DNA from: Bacteroidota bacterium
Lineage (GTDB): Bacteria; Bacteroidota; Bacteroidia; Bacteroidales; CG2-30-32-10
DNA length: 6,733 bases
Direction of reading: 5' to 3'
NCBI GenBank assembly: GCA_013334735.1
Contig: JAAXXA010000165.1
Span: 1-6,733, forward strand
Under the pieces are notes generated by a model. The model ran no database searches and was not told the DNA's origin. It saw only the letters and a program-made list of their open reading frames with translations. Position numbers and translations under genes: made by a program. Below, piece after piece: positions 1-6,684 of the stretch; position 1 is the stretch's first letter, and the number at the start of each line of letters is the position of its first letter.

Positions 1-405
1 AAAGATGAGTTTTGCACTTTTTAACTTCTTGAGAAATAATGCAGAAATTCCCAGAAATAATGGAGGTGATTCGCATAAAATATAATTAGCTTTTTTTAAT
101 TTGAGCCAACCAATAATGAAAGATGTAAAAACAAAACTGAAATAATTTAATAATCTTTTAAAGATACCTTTACTTTTTGTGCAATAAATCCAACAGCGGT
201 GAATAAGCATTCCATTTAATTCATCTTTTATATATATTTTATTTCTGTATTTTGGATGTACCGACATCTGTGGATAATTCGGCATTGCTGTCAACACGGT
301 AATTTCAGCTCCTTTTTGCTGTAACCTGACGGCAAGCTCAAAAAGTCGATTTTGAGGAGCTCCTACTTCGGGAGGGAAATATTGAGTCAGAATGATAATT
401 TTCAC
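1..405 (-). CDS. GT4-family glycosyltransferase, WbuB-like, N-terminal part (cut by window edge)
   Basis: The first 135 residues of a glycosyltransferase are visible, and the reading frame stays open to the window edge. The N-terminus MKIIILTQYFPPEVGAPQNR, followed by VTVLTAMPNYP-like residues (TVLTAMPNYPQ at about 36-46) and ESPPLFLGISAL at about 112-123, is typical of the acceptor-binding N-terminal Rossmann domain of GT4 enzymes of the WbuB/WcaI type. These transfer a sugar from a nucleotide donor to a growing lipid-linked oligosaccharide at the cytoplasmic membrane face. The donor-binding C-terminal domain with its EX7E motif lies outside the window; family members run to about 400 residues. 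The start is GTG at 403-405, chosen because it gives the canonical family N-terminus directly and lies one base after the TAA of the upstream gene, implying translational coupling. No Shine-Dalgarno sequence is visible. Sugar and linkage cannot be told. Confidence 0.88.
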   Translation of the reverse strand, partial: MKIIILTQYFPPEVGAPQNRLFELAVRLQQKGAEITVLTAMPNYPQMSVHPKYRNKIYIKDELNGMLIHRCWIYCTKSKGIFKRLLNYFSFVFTSFIIGWLKLKKANYILCESPPLFLGISALFLKKLKSAKLIF

Positions 406-406
406 T

Positions 407-1531
407 TTATAATATTTGATTATATATTTCAATCATTGAATTAACATTTTTTTCAAAATCGAAATTCTGCTTAACCCACTGCCTTCCTTGCTTTCCCATG
501 TTTATTGCCTTTTGCTTATTCAAAAGTAAATCTTTCATTGTCTGAAATAAAAGTTCTACATTAGCCGGAGGAACTAACATTCCTGTAATTCCATCATTAA
601 CAACTTCTGGTAATCCCCCGATATTGCTAGCTATCACAGGTTTCTCACAAGCCGAAGCTTCAAGAACAGAAACTCCAAAACTTTCATTTAAAGAATAATT
701 TACAAAAACATCAATCATATTATGGTAATTGCAAATTTCAGAATATGGCGCTTTTCCTGCAAATACAACTTTATTATTAATGCCAAGTTCATTGACAGAT
801 AATTTGTATTTATTCATTAATGAACCATCGCCAACTAATAATAATTTTAGCGATAATTCAGAAAATTCGCTTGCTAATTGAGCAAAAGCTTTAATTAAAA
901 AAGATTGTCCATATATTGTTTCTAATGACTTTACGCAACCAAACACAATGTTTTTATTTTGTTCACTAAAGTTATCTTCGGATTTAAAAATACTTTGAAC
1001 TTTTTTTTGAAAAAATTGAGATAGATCAATTCCAAAAGGTATATGTATGGCTTCAATTGAAGCAATTTCCCTTATTTTTTCAACCATTATTTTGCTTGTT
1101 GCAGTAACAACAGTTGCTGATTGCAGATTTTTTTTAAGAATATTTTTATGAAAAAAACTTTTTTTAGGAAAATCAAGGACATCGCTTCCCCACGCTGAAA
1201 TTACAAAAGGTTTGAATTTACAATTACGCCCCAATAACCCATAACTGGAAGCATAATGAGCATGAACAATATCAGGATTAAACTCCTCTATTGCATTTAA
1301 CAAATCAGGTAAAGCCTTTAAATACGCAAGTTTTGCAAATATTGATTGCTTTGCCGTTTTATTTTTTAAGTAAGATGGTATGAATATTTTTTTAGTGTTA
1401 ATTTCTGATAAAGCATTTTCGTTAGGAGCTGACAAAGAAAACACTGCAATATCAATGGAATTATTAACTAATTCATTTGTCCATTTTACCGTATGCGCCG
1501 AATTAATATCAGATAGAAGCAGTATTTTCAT
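407..1531 (-). CDS. GT4-family glycosyltransferase
   Basis: This 374-residue protein has normal length and two-domain GT-B layout for a retaining GT4 enzyme. The N-terminal acceptor domain (about 1-165) starts MKILLLSDINSAHTVKW and contains DIVHAHYASSYG (87-98) and AWGSDV (113-118). The C-terminal donor domain (about 190-370) contains the phosphate-loop region FGCVKSLETIYG (197-208), LLVGDGS (231-237), the EX7E pair E283/E291 in ESFGVSVLEASA, and SNIGGLPEVV (302-311). There is no signal peptide or membrane span, so it probably acts in the cytoplasm on a lipid-linked acceptor. The start ATG lies 23 bases inside the upstream polymerase/ligase gene; it is kept because it yields the conserved N-terminal strand. 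The basic residue usually found just before the glycine of the phosphate loop is Tyr207 here, although K201 is present. Sugar specificity is not predictable. Confidence 0.93.
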   Translation of the reverse strand: MKILLLSDINSAHTVKWTNELVNNSIDIAVFSLSAPNENALSEINTKKIFIPSYLKNKTAKQSIFAKLAYLKALPDLLNAIEEFNPDIVHAHYASSYGLLGRNCKFKPFVISAWGSDVLDFPKKSFFHKNILKKNLQSATVVTATSKIMVEKIREIASIEAIHIPFGIDLSQFFQKKVQSIFKSEDNFSEQNKNIVFGCVKSLETIYGQSFLIKAFAQLASEFSELSLKLLLVGDGSLMNKYKLSVNELGINNKVVFAGKAPYSEICNYHNMIDVFVNYSLNESFGVSVLEASACEKPVIASNIGGLPEVVNDGITGMLVPPANVELLFQTMKDLLLNKQKAINMGKQGRQWVKQNFDFEKNVNSMIEIYNQIL

Positions 1532-2885
1532 AATTCAGTTTATAAACATTAATAGCGCTTATACTAAAGCCAAACAAAATATACATCGGAAGAAAATAAA
1601 TAACTGTACTTGGAGCTATAGCGCTTATTACAAACCCGCAAAGCGCAACAAATAATGACTTTGAAAAATATTTCAACTTCTGATGCTCCACCCTTCTTGA
1701 TATTTGAAATAAATTCCAAAGAACAATGCAGTACCAGAAGATAAAAACAAGAAGATAAATAATTCCACCTTCCATTAATAATTCAATCCAGAAATTATGG
1801 AGATTCACAATTTTTTTATCTCCGATCCCTCCTGTTTTTTCCAGCTCATATTGGGAGTTTCCACCGCCTATACCAATTCCATAATGAGCGAGAGATTCAT
1901 TTATACCAAATTTTATAAGTTCTTTTCTTACTTCTGTAGAGCCTTTCTTAAAATCTTCTTTGGCTTCATTATATATAGGTTGATTAAATCCTACCAATAC
2001 ATAAGTGAATGACTGAATTTCATTGAATTTGGGATACTTTCCATGTAAAATTGAAAAACCGTTTGAACAACAGAAAAGTATTACAATTGTTGTTATCAAT
2101 GGAACAATAATTTTTTTTCTATTAATAAATAAACAGGAAACTAAAAGCATAAAAAAACAAGAAATAAAAACTATACGGGCGCCGCATTGTATGATTAGCC
2201 ATAAAATAATTATATTCCCCAAAACCGCAAACCACTTGTTTTTATTAAAAAGGAAAAAAGGAAAAATCATTCCTAATAGTACTGCCAAATCATTCGGATT
2301 CCAATGGAAGCCAGTAGGCATTGTTTGAACATAAAAAGCTGAAACACTTTCCTTTAAAATTCCTGTAATTTCATTTGTTCTCCCGAAATAAATTACATTA
2401 TCAGATAAACGTGAAATTGGCCATCTGAATAAGCCAAATGATTCCAATAAAGAAACAAATATCTCTACAACAACTATAATCGCTAACATTTTGAATAAAA
2501 GTTCTAAATCAGATATGCTTTTAATTTTTTGGACAACAACAAAAACTGTTATCGCACCTATTATTATAAAAGTAAGATAAGTAATTCCATAAATTATATT
2601 TTCAGAAATAAATAGCATCAATATGTACCAGGAAATTGTAAAAAATATAATATAATGTACGCGTGTAGGAAGTTTTGACAATAAGTAAAATTCCGAAAAT
2701 TTATTAAGTGGAGATAACAGTATATATAATAAAAGATATATAGCTAAAGATAAATGGAACAAATAAAAATTTGAATAGCTGATACCAACGCCTATTATAG
2801 CGCTTGCTACAAAAAAAACAAATAAGTAATTTTTATTTTCAAAAAAATATTTTAATGATTTTATCAAGCTTTTGAACGAATTCAT
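1509..2885 (-). CDS. O-antigen ligase/polymerase family membrane protein (Wzy/WaaL-like)
   Basis: A 458-residue, very hydrophobic protein with roughly ten or more predicted membrane spans and one large outer loop between about residues 275 and 365. Motifs match the O-antigen ligase/polymerase family (Wzy_C, PF04932): GFHWNPNDLAVLLG (192-205), CGARIVF with the conserved Arg237, YGIGIGGGNSQY at the end of the outer loop (335-346), and NLHNFWIELLMEGGIIYLL with the conserved His363. In this family the loop arginines and histidine are involved in sugar transfer from polyprenyl-diphosphate donors. The protein would sit in the inner membrane and either polymerise flipped repeat units or ligate glycan to an acceptor. 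Sequence alone does not separate polymerase from ligase; the flippase and glycosyltransferase neighbours favour polymerase. It overlaps the upstream GT2 gene by ATGA and the downstream GT4 gene by 23 bases. Confidence 0.87.
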   Translation of the reverse strand: MNSFKSLIKSLKYFFENKNYLFVFFVASAIIGVGISYSNFYLFHLSLAIYLLLYILLSPLNKFSEFYLLSKLPTRVHYIIFFTISWYILMLFISENIIYGITYLTFIIIGAITVFVVVQKIKSISDLELLFKMLAIIVVVEIFVSLLESFGLFRWPISRLSDNVIYFGRTNEITGILKESVSAFYVQTMPTGFHWNPNDLAVLLGMIFPFFLFNKNKWFAVLGNIIILWLIIQCGARIVFISCFFMLLVSCLFINRKKIIVPLITTIVILFCCSNGFSILHGKYPKFNEIQSFTYVLVGFNQPIYNEAKEDFKKGSTEVRKELIKFGINESLAHYGIGIGGGNSQYELEKTGGIGDKKIVNLHNFWIELLMEGGIIYLLVFIFWYCIVLWNLFQISRRVEHQKLKYFSKSLFVALCGFVISAIAPSTVIYFLPMYILFGFSISAINVYKLNYENTASI

Positions 2886-3799
2886 GTAATTGATTTGTCT
2901 GCTGCAAAAATATACTTTAAAAACTTAATAAAAGAATAACAATATGCTTTTTCTTTTCGCCAAAAATCTGGTATTGGAAAAAGTAATGCAAATACAATAA
3001 TTCTGTTTATTATATGAATAATGGAAAATATTATACTTAATAAAAAAATGAAAAATGAAAAATGTTTTTTGAAAAATTTAACCTTGCTGAGAATCTGGTT
3101 GGAAATTACAATTTTTTGATTTTTTGCAGCGCTTTTACCACAGTGATGATAAATTTTAAAACTTGGAAAATAGAAAATCCCCCCTCCTGCTTTTCTAACT
3201 CTGTAGCAGAAATCAGTATCATCCATCCAAAAAAGATCTTTATCTAAAAACCCTATTTTGTTGATAAGGTCTTTTCTGAAAAGCATTGCCGCGCCGGAAA
3301 CACATTGTACTTCTATTTTGCTTTTTTCTGAATTTATTTTATTTGTATTTTTTGCAAAAACGTAATTCAAAAAAAGCGCTTCTTTTAAAACACTACCAAC
3401 ACCAGGAACTTTCCATGTAGAATGTTGAATACTATTATCTGAATTTAGTAAACATGGGGCGCATATATCGTTCTTACTTAAATCTGAAGCGCGCGAAATT
3501 AATTTATTAATTGAATCATCAGACAGTTCGGTATCGGGATTGAGCATTAAAATAAATTTGCCTTTTGCAATACGGATGCCCTGATTATTGGCTTCTGCAA
3601 AGCCCGCATTATATTGGTTTTCGATGATATTAATATTTGGATACAAAGTTTTTATATTGCTTATACTGTCATCCGTTGAATTATTATCAACAACAATAAT
3701 CTCAAATTCTATATTTTGAATATAATTATAAATTGACTTTACTGATTTTAAAAGCCAATCTTTTACATTATAATTTACAATGATAATACTTAATTCCAT
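2882..3799 (-). CDS. GT2-family glycosyltransferase (rhamnosyltransferase-like)
   Basis: A 305-residue protein with a GT-A fold from its first residue. MELSIIIVNYN is the first strand; VDNNSTDDS (37-45) binds nucleotide; NAGFAEANNQGI (64-75) and the LNPDTE motif (86-91, the metal-binding DXD equivalent) follow. CVSGAAMLFRK (166-176), WMDDTDFCYRVRKAG (191-205, acidic catalytic-base region) and IYHHCGKSA (216-224) complete the active site. These are hallmarks of inverting GT2 enzymes of the rhamnosyltransferase/WbbL-like group. A hydrophobic stretch at about 248-276 near the C-terminus probably anchors it to the cytoplasmic face of the inner membrane. The ATG lies one base after the flippase stop codon, so no long leader is possible and expression is probably coupled. 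The sugar donor is unknown; rhamnose is only a family-level guess. Confidence 0.93.
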   Translation of the reverse strand: MELSIIIVNYNVKDWLLKSVKSIYNYIQNIEFEIIVVDNNSTDDSISNIKTLYPNINIIENQYNAGFAEANNQGIRIAKGKFILMLNPDTELSDDSINKLISRASDLSKNDICAPCLLNSDNSIQHSTWKVPGVGSVLKEALFLNYVFAKNTNKINSEKSKIEVQCVSGAAMLFRKDLINKIGFLDKDLFWMDDTDFCYRVRKAGGGIFYFPSFKIYHHCGKSAAKNQKIVISNQILSKVKFFKKHFSFFIFLLSIIFSIIHIINRIIVFALLFPIPDFWRKEKAYCYSFIKFLKYIFAADKSIT

Positions 3800-3800
3800 T

Positions 3801-5066
3801 TCATTTTTTTATTGCTGCAACTTTGTAAATCCATGCCATCAGGCACAAAACATAAAGGCACATTAAGCCTGAAAGAAGCATGAACCCGAAATATATATCT
3901 TTTACTATCCCTCCCCAAATCAGTGAAAACAAAAGTATGATAATTCCAATTATTGTTATAGGAAGCATGGTTTTTATTTTTCCTACTATAAGAGGTACCT
4001 GAGAAATAGGTGATTTCACAAAATCAAGAAAAATCCATGGCGAAAGTATTCTTGCAAATTCACCGGCAATTCTCCATTTATCACCAAAGATAAATGCAAA
4101 AATTGATGGTCCTGAAATCAATAAAACTAATAAAACAGGAGTAAAAAATAAAGCGGAATTAAAAACAGTTTTGCGGATTAGCAATCTTAAATCACCTTTA
4201 TTATTGTATGTTTCTGATGCTTTTTGATAAAACACCTGAGCTATTGAAGAGCCTATAATCCACATAGGAGCCATTAAAACACGCAACGAAAATGAATATA
4301 AACCTGAAACATAAGTAGAGAAATAATAACTTACCAAAATAATAATTCCGCTCATTTGGAATGATTCAATTAATGCCTGGAAGACATTGGTTGTTGGAAA
4401 CTCTTTATATTCTTTTGCAACACGTTTAATGGAAAATTTATTCACTTGGCTCTTTGCATGACCATACTTTTTAAATAGCTTAAAAATAAAAAATAAAGAA
4501 AAAACAAGCCAGCCTAATAAATTACTTATAAAAATGCCACTATTTGTAAACCCCCAAATTCCGAAAATTATCAAAAATATATTTGTTACCAATGAAAAAT
4601 TAACCTTCCCTATAGCAATAAATTTATAGTCCTTTTTCCTCACAAACCAATTATTAATTGTTTGAGTAATCCCTTGTAATAGGACAAACAAAGGCATTAT
4701 ATAAAGCCATAATTTCATTTCGGAAGAAGCGCCCCAAAAATTATCAGAAACCAAATTGATTATAAAAACCCCAATTAATGTTAAAATCGAAATAAATAAA
4801 ATAATTATAAAAGAAAGGGAAACCACATTTACTGAATCCCTGTCATTTTCAGGAAGCATGATTGCAATTTCATATCGGAGTGAAGAAATTATTGCAATAC
4901 TTCCCGCGATTGACATAAAAAGTGCGAACATTCCAAATTGATCAGGAGAATACATTCGTGTAAGTATTGGCGAAATAAGTATTGGAACAGCCTGCGCAAT
5001 GCCGGTTCCCGTCATTAGAGTAAGCACATTCTTCAAAAATTCTGACTTGAATATTTTTTTAAACAT
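3801..5066 (-). CDS. wzx: Wzx-type polysaccharide flippase (MOP superfamily)
   Basis: A 421-residue protein with about twelve hydrophobic spans and the usual length for the family. The N-terminus, GIAQAVPILISPILTRMYSP then FGMFALF (residues 22-50), followed by SSLRYEIAIMLPE (61-73), is the signature of polysaccharide flippases of the MOP/MATE superfamily (Polysacc_synt type). Further family features are KEYKEFPTTNVFQALI (218-233), which starts the second half, and FGDKWRIAGEFARILSPW (327-344). Such proteins move undecaprenyl-diphosphate-linked oligosaccharides from the inner to the outer face of the cytoplasmic membrane. It is the first gene of the polysaccharide cluster in this window, lying 69 bases after selD. 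The ATG is preceded by an AT-rich run without a Shine-Dalgarno sequence. Its cargo is presumably the glycan assembled by the glycosyltransferases downstream. Confidence 0.9.
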   Translation of the reverse strand: MFKKIFKSEFLKNVLTLMTGTGIAQAVPILISPILTRMYSPDQFGMFALFMSIAGSIAIISSLRYEIAIMLPENDRDSVNVVSLSFIIILFISILTLIGVFIINLVSDNFWGASSEMKLWLYIMPLFVLLQGITQTINNWFVRKKDYKFIAIGKVNFSLVTNIFLIIFGIWGFTNSGIFISNLLGWLVFSLFFIFKLFKKYGHAKSQVNKFSIKRVAKEYKEFPTTNVFQALIESFQMSGIIILVSYYFSTYVSGLYSFSLRVLMAPMWIIGSSIAQVFYQKASETYNNKGDLRLLIRKTVFNSALFFTPVLLVLLISGPSIFAFIFGDKWRIAGEFARILSPWIFLDFVKSPISQVPLIVGKIKTMLPITIIGIIILLFSLIWGGIVKDIYFGFMLLSGLMCLYVLCLMAWIYKVAAIKK

Positions 5067-5105
5067 TATTATGAATCGTTAATCAATATACGTTCGCAGG
5101 GGAGA

Positions 5106-5132
5106 ATAATAAAACATTTACATTAATGACAA
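5106..5132 (-). promoter_or_regulatory. weak candidate promoter for the polysaccharide cluster
   Basis: Read on the minus strand, TTGTCA (5127-5132) and TATTAT (5106-5111) each match the housekeeping consensus at five of six positions. The spacer is 15 bases, shorter than usual, and no Bacteroidota-type TAnnTTTG element is present. It lies in the 69-base selD/flippase gap, the only place between 1 and 6400 where a separate promoter could fit outside coding sequence. In DNA this AT-rich such a match is not strong evidence; read-through from the selenium unit is equally possible. Confidence 0.2.
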
Positions 5133-5135
5133 ACA

Positions 5136-6173
5136 TTAATAAATATTTATCAATGATTTTTCTTTTTCAAGAACCTCCCCGATAACAGCAGTATTTTCAT
5201 AACCTGAGTTTTTAAGTTCTCGTATTATATCGTTAATTTTATTTTTAGTACAGCAAATTAATAATCCTCCCGAAGTCTGCGCATCCAAAAGTATCATTTT
5301 ATTATTATAGCTTAATGAATTTTCAAAAGAGCAAAAATTTTCAACATATTCCAAATTACGAAAGCATGCTCCGGGAATGCAACCCATTTCAATTAAATCA
5401 ATAACGCCATTAAAAAAGGGTACCTGATTTGAATTTATTTTTAATGTAACATCACTGCCTAAAGCCATTTTCATAGCATGACCAAGCAATCCAAAGCCTG
5501 TAATATCAGTAGCGCATTTCACATTATACTTTTGCATTATTCCTGAAGCCTCCTTATTTAGCTGCTTCATGCTGTTTAAAACTATTTTGTAATTTTCTTC
5601 ATTAACTTCACCTAATCTTTTACCAGCCATTATAATACTCGCGCCTATTGGTTTTGTAAGAATTAAAATATCTCCCGGTTTTGCTGCAGAATTAGTAATA
5701 ATTTTTTCAGGATGTATTGTTCCGGTAACAGCTAAGCCATATTTTGGGACATCATCCACAATAGTATGACCGCCAATAATAACCCCTCCTGCTTCAATAA
5801 CTTTATCAGTACCGCCTTTTAAAATTTCTTTTAAAATTTCGAGCGGAACTTTTGCAGGAAACATAACAATATTTAATGCAGTAATTACTTCGCCACCCAT
5901 TGCATAAACATCGCTTAAAGCATTTGCAGCAGCAATTTGTCCAAATTCATAAGCATCGGAACAAACGGGCGGGAAAAAATCTGTTGTTTGTATAAGTGCA
6001 ACTTCATCATTAATTTTATATACACCTGCATCATCGTGAGTTTCAATATCAACTAACAAATTTTTGTGAGGTGTTTTAGGCAAACCGGATAATGCTTTAC
6101 TTAACTCATTGGCAGGAAGCTTGGCAGAGCAACCTCCATATACAACAGTACTTAAAAGATCAAAAGGAATCAT
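5136..6173 (-). CDS. selD: selenide, water dikinase (selenophosphate synthetase)
   Basis: SelD makes selenophosphate from selenide and ATP; this is the activated selenium donor for selenocysteine-tRNA, 2-selenouridine and some selenium cofactors. The 345-residue length is normal. The catalytic pair is in YGGCSAKLP: Cys15 and Lys18 line up with E. coli Cys17 and Lys20, so this is a cysteine form and not a selenocysteine one. Metal/ATP-binding aspartates are seen in HDDAGVY (Asp47/48), TTDFF (Asp65), NALSDVYAMGG (Asp88) and TDITGFGLLGH (Asp223). GGHTI (134-138) and DAQTSGGLL (297-305) complete the AIRS-type N- and C-terminal domains. The ATG overlaps the TGA of the DUF3343 gene (ATGA), so the two are translated together. 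Cytoplasmic. No selA, selB or ybbB is in the window, so the end use of selenium is not shown here. Confidence 0.97.
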   Translation of the reverse strand: MIPFDLLSTVVYGGCSAKLPANELSKALSGLPKTPHKNLLVDIETHDDAGVYKINDEVALIQTTDFFPPVCSDAYEFGQIAAANALSDVYAMGGEVITALNIVMFPAKVPLEILKEILKGGTDKVIEAGGVIIGGHTIVDDVPKYGLAVTGTIHPEKIITNSAAKPGDILILTKPIGASIIMAGKRLGEVNEENYKIVLNSMKQLNKEASGIMQKYNVKCATDITGFGLLGHAMKMALGSDVTLKINSNQVPFFNGVIDLIEMGCIPGACFRNLEYVENFCSFENSLSYNNKMILLDAQTSGGLLICCTKNKINDIIRELKNSGYENTAVIGEVLEKEKSLINIY

Positions 6174-6400
6174 TTTATTTCTTTTTCGTAAATAGTAAAA
6201 TCAATTTTAGCATCTTTAAGTAATGTTTGAACAAAGTTCATATCTGCAAAAGAAGGATTTATTCTGATTGACATACCGCAATCGGATGATATTTCTTTAG
6301 GTGTGGGAATAATATCAAATTTGATTTTATTTTCCATAAGAATTTTATCTGCCTTTAACACTTTGTGTGTGGATTCGAAAATCAGAATAATGTAATTCAT
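6170..6400 (-). CDS. DUF3343 protein, putative Se/S carrier
   Basis: A 76-residue protein matching the small DUF3343 family (PF11823, named putative Se/S carrier protein-like). It starts with a beta strand (MNYIILIFEST) and a helix containing HKVLKADKIL, then the family signature IIPTPKEISSDCGMSIRI (30-47) with a single invariant-type Cys41. Members often sit beside selD, yedF or other selenium genes, which supports a role in handling selenium or sulfur through the cysteine. The exact biochemistry is not established. It has no signal peptide or membrane segment and should be cytoplasmic. The ATGA overlap with selD and the lack of any other close gene make these two a selenium unit whose promoter should lie just upstream (above 6400). 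The start codon has only an AT-rich upstream sequence and no Shine-Dalgarno motif. Confidence 0.9.
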   Translation of the reverse strand: MNYIILIFESTHKVLKADKILMENKIKFDIIPTPKEISSDCGMSIRINPSFADMNFVQTLLKDAKIDFTIYEKEIK

Positions 6401-6423
6401 AATAGAATATTCACTTATAATAT

Positions 6424-6453
6424 AATTTATTTTTTAACCTATTATTATGTCAA
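6424..6453 (-). promoter_or_regulatory. candidate promoter for the DUF3343-selD unit
   Basis: On the minus strand a perfect TTGACA (6448-6453) is followed after 18 bases by TAAATT (6424-6429, four of six matches to TATAAT). The start codon at 6400 would then have a leader of about 15-20 bases. Position and orientation fit the selenium unit. Bacteroidota normally use a different promoter (TTTG/TAnnTTTG), which is absent here, and AT-rich DNA yields chance matches, so this is only a candidate. Confidence 0.3.
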
Positions 6454-6579
6454 GTATTAATTGACGCTTTAACGATTTCCAAACATGATGATTTTTCTTA
6501 ACATTTTACAGCTTATATCAGACATCATACATTTAACATAACAGTAATATGTTTCCAGCATCTAATTTCCTTAAATAAT
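6454..6579. other. gene-free AT-rich stretch with no recognised element
   Basis: Between the candidate promoter and the palindrome array no credible coding frame, RNA gene or strong hairpin is seen. A six-base inverted pair (ATGATG at 6485-6490, CATCAT at 6524-6529) has a 33-base loop and is not convincing. CCAGCATCT at 6555-6563 resembles the right arm of the third palindrome (CCGGCATCT, 6692-6700) and might be a decayed remnant, but no left arm is visible. Confidence 0.4.
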
Positions 6580-6596
6580 TGAACCCAGAGGGTTCA
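6580..6596. repeat. palindrome 1 of the array
   Basis: TGAACCC-AGA-GGGTTCA forms a perfect 7-base-pair stem with a 3-base loop. It is followed on the plus strand by TAC and the linker core GTTTATAAAAA (6600-6610). Confidence 0.85.
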
Positions 6597-6599
6597 TAC

Positions 6600-6610
6600 G
6601 TTTATAAAAA
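6600..6610 (+). repeat. linker core, direct copy
   Basis: GTTTATAAAAA, three bases after palindrome 1. The same 11 bases occur in inverted orientation at 6670-6680, beside palindrome 3. The matching position next to a palindrome foot in both cases argues that core and palindrome form one unit. Confidence 0.6.
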
Positions 6611-6631
6611 ATTCTTTCATCTCTATTTGTT

Positions 6632-6648
6632 CGACCTCGCAGAGGTCG
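6632..6648. repeat. palindrome 2 of the array
   Basis: CGACCTC-GCA-GAGGTCG forms a perfect 7-base-pair stem with a 3-base loop. It is followed on the plus strand by CAGGTTGTTATAT, a diverged form of the GTAGGTTTATAAA seen in inverse orientation beside palindrome 3. Confidence 0.85.
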
Positions 6649-6669
6649 CAGGTTGTTATATCATTAATG

Positions 6670-6680
6670 TTTTTATAAAC
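6670..6680 (-). repeat. linker core, inverted copy
   Basis: On the minus strand this reads GTTTATAAAAA, identical over 11 bases to the plus-strand copy at 6600-6610. It is preceded on the minus strand by GTAG (6681-6684), directly at the foot of palindrome 3. Confidence 0.6.
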
Positions 6681-6684
6681 CTAC

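Noticed and set aside
1380..1655. Plus-strand open frame of 91 codons across the GT4/polymerase junction
   Set aside because: It lies antisense to two well-supported genes, has no recognisable motif and resembles an accidental frame in AT-rich DNA.
2023..2328. Plus-strand open frame of 101 codons inside the polymerase/ligase gene
   Set aside because: It is antisense to a coding region with conserved family motifs, is rich in Lys/Ile as expected for a shadow frame, and matches no known protein.
5139..5150. Palindrome ATAAATATTTAT at the end of selD as a terminator
   Set aside because: It is purely A/T, has no stable stem and no T-run beyond the background composition.
6120..6132. Selenocysteine codon in the active site of SelD
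   Set aside because: The active-site position reads as a cysteine codon (TGC at 6129-6131) in YGGCSAK; no in-frame TGA is present there.
6485..6529. Inverted repeat ATGATG/CATCAT upstream of the selenium unit as an operator or riboswitch
   Set aside because: Six bases with a 33-base loop is within chance expectation, and no known riboswitch core is recognisable.
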